A stretch of DNA of 64,000 nt from assembly GCA_031292145.1 (NCBI GenBank), contig JARLHR010000091.1, forward strand, positions 1-64,000, given 5' to 3'. The notes under the pieces were generated by a model. That model did no database searches, was not told the DNA's origin, and worked only from the letters and a program-made list of their open reading frames with translations. The position numbers and the translations under genes were made by a program. Source of the DNA: Clostridium sp. (GTDB taxonomy: Bacteria; Bacillota; Clostridia; Clostridiales; Clostridiaceae). This document shows positions 61,201 through 64,000 of this stretch, piece after piece; within the stretch, counting starts at the first letter, position 1, and each line of letters starts with the position of its first letter.

Positions 61201-61399
61201 GTAATACGTTAAAAAATATGTTTTGTTCTTTTACTGTATCATTTAAATCCTTTACCATATTACCTATCTCATGTTGCTTATAAAATCTAGCTTTTTTTTC
61301 TGGCAACGTGTATATTACTATCGATGCTTCTTGTGGTAAATTAGGATACATTAACGTGATTTGTTTTTTTGTTGTATTTTCATCTAATATTAAGTTCAT
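58238..61399 (-). CDS. Primase-helicase of mobile-element type (AEP-like primase, DUF927)
   Basis: A 1053-residue replication protein. The N-terminal 230 residues look like an archaeo-eukaryotic-type primase: LWLDIDYKD (the DxD metal site, about 114-122), SGHGFHVYYLF (about 152-162) and MRMLRLAGTYNLK. A Cys/His-rich region (about 270-345, with CENICEITNGEFCNSCSYYG) probably binds zinc. The C-terminal half is a DUF927-type helicase: Walker A NRTSTGKTTAL, Walker B LPLILDDTKRA and an ISTGE sensor. Such fusions initiate replication of phages, plasmids and integrative elements. SD TAGGAGG. The octamer cluster beyond its stop codon may be the origin it serves. Confidence 0.83.
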   Translation of the reverse strand: MNLILDENTTKKQITLMYPNLPQEASIVIYTLPEKKARFYKQHEIGNMVKDLNDTVKEQNIFFNVLPQDMEEAIALWREKNKESTKKYYGRGFKETTLCIPGLWLDIDYKDSNHAKENLPTKEEAIRFVKSLPIKPTYIVESGHGFHVYYLFKEMWMFRDNIDRDKAEKLSKGFQEYVRQLGKENGWNLDQTGDLMRMLRLAGTYNLKDPSNPIPVTIYEEYPEDRYTVEDFESFVKPKEITQNLSKKTDEQDFKSANIELIMAKCKFMKYCHDSARILPEQPWYASFSILVFCENGEVLCHEWSLPYPNYREEETQLKLEHARDSAGPRTCENICEITNGEFCNSCSYYGKITSPIVLGYKQTIMNLDQALEIVNKAIEALKNGDVGAHLEKEAVKALAFISRNNYAEFSRLKDKIKSLGGSIKDLNSLIKTENKRVEVERYKSNENKYMKIDIGQDGKHIEVNIPSNYIIKDSGVYKVEYYDDNVRETQITYSPVIINKKFRDVEENKEIVSIMWKKSGHWFKEIIDREIICDSRKILILSSKGFPVNSGNSSEIVQYICEYEAANEGLLNTSLISNHLGWQGNKGNKGFLLYNSYVNSSGKNMNINEDELTDRNCTNVDKIIFHGETPGDEQIAKGFMKNGTYEEWKKEIDVIKSYPRVLMAFYSSFSTVLLEPLGVSNFIVELANRTSTGKTTALRVCASVWGNPDEKQANCIINSWDATRVWIERASSILYCLPLILDDTKRAKNPSSVAETIYAVANGRGRGRANVKSLAITKSWRTVLISTGETPAVYFTKDAGTRARVLEVLGKPFGETTDETREIVNRLNIKLKENFGFAGPKFVQYVLEHKDEWTVWKSKFREKEREYAERFSGEVSGRISEYLAIINITSKLANWALGLEWDVEAIMESLWNSIVDEAKDATGERSALEYVMSWAYSHEQTFEGREELHGRQPFGGWSGKWDEGDFWEYIAFYPNVLKKVLEEEGFDSEAILRGWKELGYLDIKDKSLRKYTKQIRQSSGVKWVIPIKRSAIENLHSDEKLTEAKTTDLILF

Positions 61400-61519
61400 T
61401 TTTATTCCTCCTATAATTTAGATTTTATTATACGAGGCCTCTTATAACCTAAAGATATATCTCCTTTATCTTTTAATTGTTTGGTTAACCATAATTAAAT
61501 TATATCTATATCAAACATA

Positions 61520-61554
61520 AAAAAAAATTAGGAAAGCTATTTTCCTAGCTTTCC
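61520..61554 (-). terminator. Terminator overlapping the stop codon of the 61545 gene
   Basis: GGAAAGCT / AGCTTTCC with an 8-base loop, then TAATTTTTTTTT on the minus strand. The upstream arm contains the last codons and the TAG. Confidence 0.88.
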
Positions 61555-62900
61555 CCCCCTTTTTTATTAATTTTTTTATTCATTTCTTTAATAATATTTT
61601 TAATTTTTCTTTCATCTAATACTTCTCCCAAACCTAACGCTTTAACTTCTTTAACAATTTCCTTATAAATATAATATTTTTCTTCTTTTCTTATTTCCTT
61701 TTCTCTTTTTTTCCTAACATATATTTCATAAATCATATCCTTCTCATATGATGGCTTTTTATTCCCCATCCTATCCTTACCTTTGCCTAAATTGTAATGA
61801 GCTACTACATCTGAATTAATCTTTCCATTAAATAACTTTAAAATATTCGTATTAGTGTATACTGGAAATTCAATGTATACTGAATTTCTATTATATTCAT
61901 TATTATAATCAAAATAACTTCCCGAATAACTTTTTAATACAATAAAACTAAGTTTATCTCTAAGCTTGTCCCAAACTAATTCTTCATTATTTATTACATA
62001 GTTTAATATTAACCAAAAGTCTAACTCATTTCTATAATCTAACTCTTTATATGTATCTAAAATGTTTAAAATCCCTCTAAGAAATTTGTCATTAAACTCC
62101 ACAAATTGTGAAAATTCACTCAAGTAATGATAATACAACTTATAAGCATTTCCTATACTTGCTATAGAATGATCAATATGTATTTTGAGGTTAACCCTCG
62201 CTTCATTTATAATATTAGTTTGTAATTCCGATAGTATAAATTCTTTATATTTATTAATTGCATATTCATGATTCTCAGATTTATATATGGTTGTTATCAC
62301 TTTTCCTACATTCTCACTACCACAAATCTTAATAAATTCATAATACCCCACAAATTTATCAAAAAATAAATAATATAAATAAATTATATACCCCTCTATG
62401 TTAATAACCTTATTTGCAAAACTTTTTCTAAAAACTTCATGAATAATTTTTACACAATCATCTTTCATCGCAAGTATACTTTTATACGAATATTTATACT
62501 TTTCTAATAATATATATGATTTTACTTCTAAATCACATTTTTCAATTTCTTGTTCAGATAAATCCCATTCCAGTTCGTCTTCTTTAAAATCGTGGAAATA
62601 CCATGTTTCCTCCAAAGATAAATTTCTAAGTATACTTACTTTTTCTTCAAATGCCTTACTATAACGCAATTCCTTAAGCTTATTATTTTCTTTTTCTATA
62701 AGAACTAAAATATAATTTTCTTTTTTTTCATTATTATCATCTTTCTTTTTGTTAGGCTGCCTTGGAATTGTTTCTTCGTATATATATTTTTTCGCATTTT
62801 CATTTTCAATTAAATTTTTTAACTTCTCTATTTCTTTGTTTATGTTATCTTCAATTATTACTTTGTTATTTTCCTTTTCTTCTAAGCCATACTCATTCAT
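61545..62900 (-). CDS. Unknown charged helical protein
   Basis: A 451-residue, soluble, very Glu/Lys/Asn-rich protein. The N-terminal 90 residues are low-complexity and coiled-coil-prone. The middle (about 90-330) is helical with many aromatic residues (YIIYLYYLFFDKFVGYYEF). The end is a basic coiled coil (RKKREKEIRKEEKYYIYKEI). No motif is recognised. SD GGAGGG; it is followed, after a strong terminator, by the primase gene. The terminator suggests it is not in the same transcript. Its role in the element is unknown. Confidence 0.6.
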   Translation of the reverse strand: MNEYGLEEKENNKVIIEDNINKEIEKLKNLIENENAKKYIYEETIPRQPNKKKDDNNEKKENYILVLIEKENNKLKELRYSKAFEEKVSILRNLSLEETWYFHDFKEDELEWDLSEQEIEKCDLEVKSYILLEKYKYSYKSILAMKDDCVKIIHEVFRKSFANKVINIEGYIIYLYYLFFDKFVGYYEFIKICGSENVGKVITTIYKSENHEYAINKYKEFILSELQTNIINEARVNLKIHIDHSIASIGNAYKLYYHYLSEFSQFVEFNDKFLRGILNILDTYKELDYRNELDFWLILNYVINNEELVWDKLRDKLSFIVLKSYSGSYFDYNNEYNRNSVYIEFPVYTNTNILKLFNGKINSDVVAHYNLGKGKDRMGNKKPSYEKDMIYEIYVRKKREKEIRKEEKYYIYKEIVKEVKALGLGEVLDERKIKNIIKEMNKKINKKGGES

Positions 62901-63003
62901 AAAATTCCCTCCTGTGTTTTATTATACCAAAATATCAATCCAACATTTTTTTATTTAAAACTTTCTGGTATAAGTAATAAAACAAACAAGGAGGAATAAC
63001 AAA

Positions 63004-63183
63004 ATGCAAAACATAACAAGTACATATTTATTAACCAAAACAGCTACCAATTTGCTAAAAACTACAGGAATACTTTTACTTTCAAACCTTATTAGTCAAG
63101 AGCTAAGAAATTCCACAAAATCAACCAATGATAGCTTAGCCCAAAACATTAGATATTGGCGCAATAGAGCAAAGAGAACTTAA
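63004..63183 (+). CDS. Small protein of 59 residues
   Basis: ATG preceded by CAAGGAGG, an ideal SD, and a hairpin-T terminator right after the stop. The protein MQNITSTYLLTKTATNLLKT... has a hydrophobic middle (TGILLLSNLI) and a basic end RYWRNRAKRT. No family recognised. First of three plus-strand genes, divergent from the 61545 gene. Confidence 0.6.
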   Translation: MQNITSTYLLTKTATNLLKTTGILLLSNLISQELRNSTKSTNDSLAQNIRYWRNRAKRT

Positions 63184-63190
63184 CAAGCAT

Positions 63191-63225
63191 AGAGAATCAA
63201 TCAACGATTCTCTTCTTAATTTTTA
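63191..63225 (+). terminator. Terminator of the 59-residue gene
   Basis: Perfect 8-bp arms AGAGAATC / GATTCTCT, then TCTTAATTTTT. Confidence 0.7.
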
Positions 63226-63249
63226 ATGTAAGAAAGGATGAAATTAACT

Positions 63250-63648
63250 ATGACAAGAGAAGAATTCAAAGAAACATACTATGAAAAGACAGGAGAATGG
63301 CTTTCAGACGAACAACTAGATAACTATATTGAATCCATAGATTATGATCAATCATTTAGTGATAATCAACATACAACAAAACAAAATGAACGCATCCACG
63401 AATCGGATTCCCAAGTTGAAGATGAATATGACTTATTTGATGATAACTTAGCAGATGAATTTAATAATATATTTTCTACCATTGCTAATAAAATCAAATT
63501 ATCTTTGACAAAAAGGAACAATTCAGAAAATCTTGAATCAGAACTAGAAGAGTTCATTTTTTACGGAGAGTTATTTTTAGCCAAAAGTCTTCTATACTTT
63601 ATCTTAAAGAAAGGTGTAAAAAAGGGATATAAATTTATTAAATTTTAA
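63250..63648 (+). CDS. Unknown acidic protein, 132 residues
   Basis: Begins MTREEFKETYYEKTGEWLSDEQL, a segment typical of small mobile-element proteins, then a very acidic, disordered centre (SDSQVEDEYDLFDDNL) and a C-terminal helical part with GELFLAKSLLYFILKKGVKKG. The ATG at 63250 is better placed for the SD AAAGGA than the ATG at 63238, which touches it. It may be an element accessory protein; no function can be named. Confidence 0.6.
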   Translation: MTREEFKETYYEKTGEWLSDEQLDNYIESIDYDQSFSDNQHTTKQNERIHESDSQVEDEYDLFDDNLADEFNNIFSTIANKIKLSLTKRNNSENLESELEEFIFYGELFLAKSLLYFILKKGVKKGYKFIKF

Positions 63649-63656
63649 CTAACATC

Positions 63657-63690
63657 GGATGTATTTATTTAAGTACATCCTCTTTTTATT
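63657..63690 (+). terminator. Hairpin before the RadC-like gene
   Basis: GGATGTA / TACATCC (63657-63680) then TCTTTTTATTTT. It probably ends the preceding transcript; the radC SD follows at once. Confidence 0.6.
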
Positions 63691-63707
63691 TTAAGGAGGT
63701 TTAAATT

Positions 63708-64000
63708 ATGATAAGTGAAACATTAAAAGAATTTGTAAAAGAAGAAAGTTATAACTATATAGTTGAAAACTATTTATCTACTAAAGATCTTGTGAATGCA
63801 CCACTCTTAGAATTAGAAAGTATACCTGGCATTGGCAAAGCTAAGTCAAAACAATTAAAAGCTATAATGGATTTAAGTAAAGAACTTCTAACACCAGATG
63901 ATAAGAACTACTATATTACACAGCCACGAGATGCTTATGAGTTTTGTAAAGACATGGCATTACTCCAAGAAGAGAATTTGAAACTATTATGCCTTAATAC
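63708..64000 (+). CDS. RadC-like (JAB/MPN domain) protein, N-terminal part
   Basis: The gene is cut by the right window edge after 97 codons. The visible protein has a helix-hairpin-helix (LLELESIPGIGKAKSKQLKA, about 36-55), then the start of the RadC MPN domain (ITQPRDAYEFCKDMALLQEE and NLKLLCLNT), where the metal motif would follow beyond the edge. The SD AAGGAGG is ideal. RadC-like proteins are common on phages, plasmids and integrative elements; despite the name, a repair role is not established. Confidence 0.88.
   Translation, partial: MISETLKEFVKEESYNYIVENYLSTKDLVNAPLLELESIPGIGKAKSKQLKAIMDLSKELLTPDDKNYYITQPRDAYEFCKDMALLQEENLKLLCLN

Noticed and set aside
63366..63557. 63-codon minus-strand frame opposite the acidic protein
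   Set aside because: Ser-rich antisense of Asp/Glu codons; no SD.

Overview
The window is AT-rich DNA from a spore-forming, anaerobic-type Firmicute, almost certainly a Clostridium sensu stricto species. This is shown by the linked order lepA, spoIIP, gpr, rpsT, holA, comEC; by a complete spoIIA operon (spoIIAA, spoIIAB, sigF) followed by spoVAC, spoVAD and spoVAE; and by purine-rich Shine-Dalgarno (SD) sequences with frequent TTG and GTG starts. A relative of C. beijerinckii is my guess from general gene style, not something the sequence proves.

Region 1 (about 1-18 kb) is conserved core. It holds translation and replication genes (lepA, rpsT, holA), DNA uptake (a ComEC without its usual C-terminal hydrolase domain), sporulation and germination genes, a P-type ATPase-like protein whose catalytic motifs have all decayed, a YcbZ-type Lon-like protease and a TspO-family protein. 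Nearly every gap carries a long palindromic repeat. At least four families are visible, and one copy supplies a stop codon while another splits the spoVA cluster. Two genes, lepA and spoIIAA, have a good SD separated from the start codon by a perfect or near-perfect hairpin.

Region 2 (18-34 kb) is cell-envelope and transport. It has two tandem YhgE/Pip-like membrane proteins, a choline-binding-repeat secreted protein, a TauE/SafE exporter with a possible catabolite operator, an AI-2E-family permease, and a five-gene dlt-like operon (MBOAT acyltransferase, SGNH protein, adenylation enzyme, carrier protein, MBL-fold hydrolase). In the adenylation enzyme the residues that bind D-alanine in DltA are replaced, so it probably loads something else. 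A lipoprotein pectinesterase sits upstream.

Region 3 (34-64 kb, running off the right edge) looks like a genomic island. It begins at a 3'-terminal fragment of a tRNA-Leu gene, which I read as an attachment-site scar, followed by a divergent tRNA-Trp. The cargo is largely defence-like: a HEPN / NB-ARC / TPR / cold-shock-domain STAND protein; an MBL-fold hydrolase coupled to a trypsin-like protease / NACHT STAND protein (AVAST type 1-like layout); a three-gene operon of a TM2-TerB protein, a BrxD-like ATPase and an Lhr-like helicase; and several orphan membrane proteins. It continues with an XRE regulator, duplicated small-peptide units, a primase-helicase of the kind found on phages and plasmids, a cluster of seven identical TGGTTACA octamers that may be replication iterons, and a RadC-type protein cut by the window end. 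No integrase, insertion sequence, rRNA or CRISPR array is visible.
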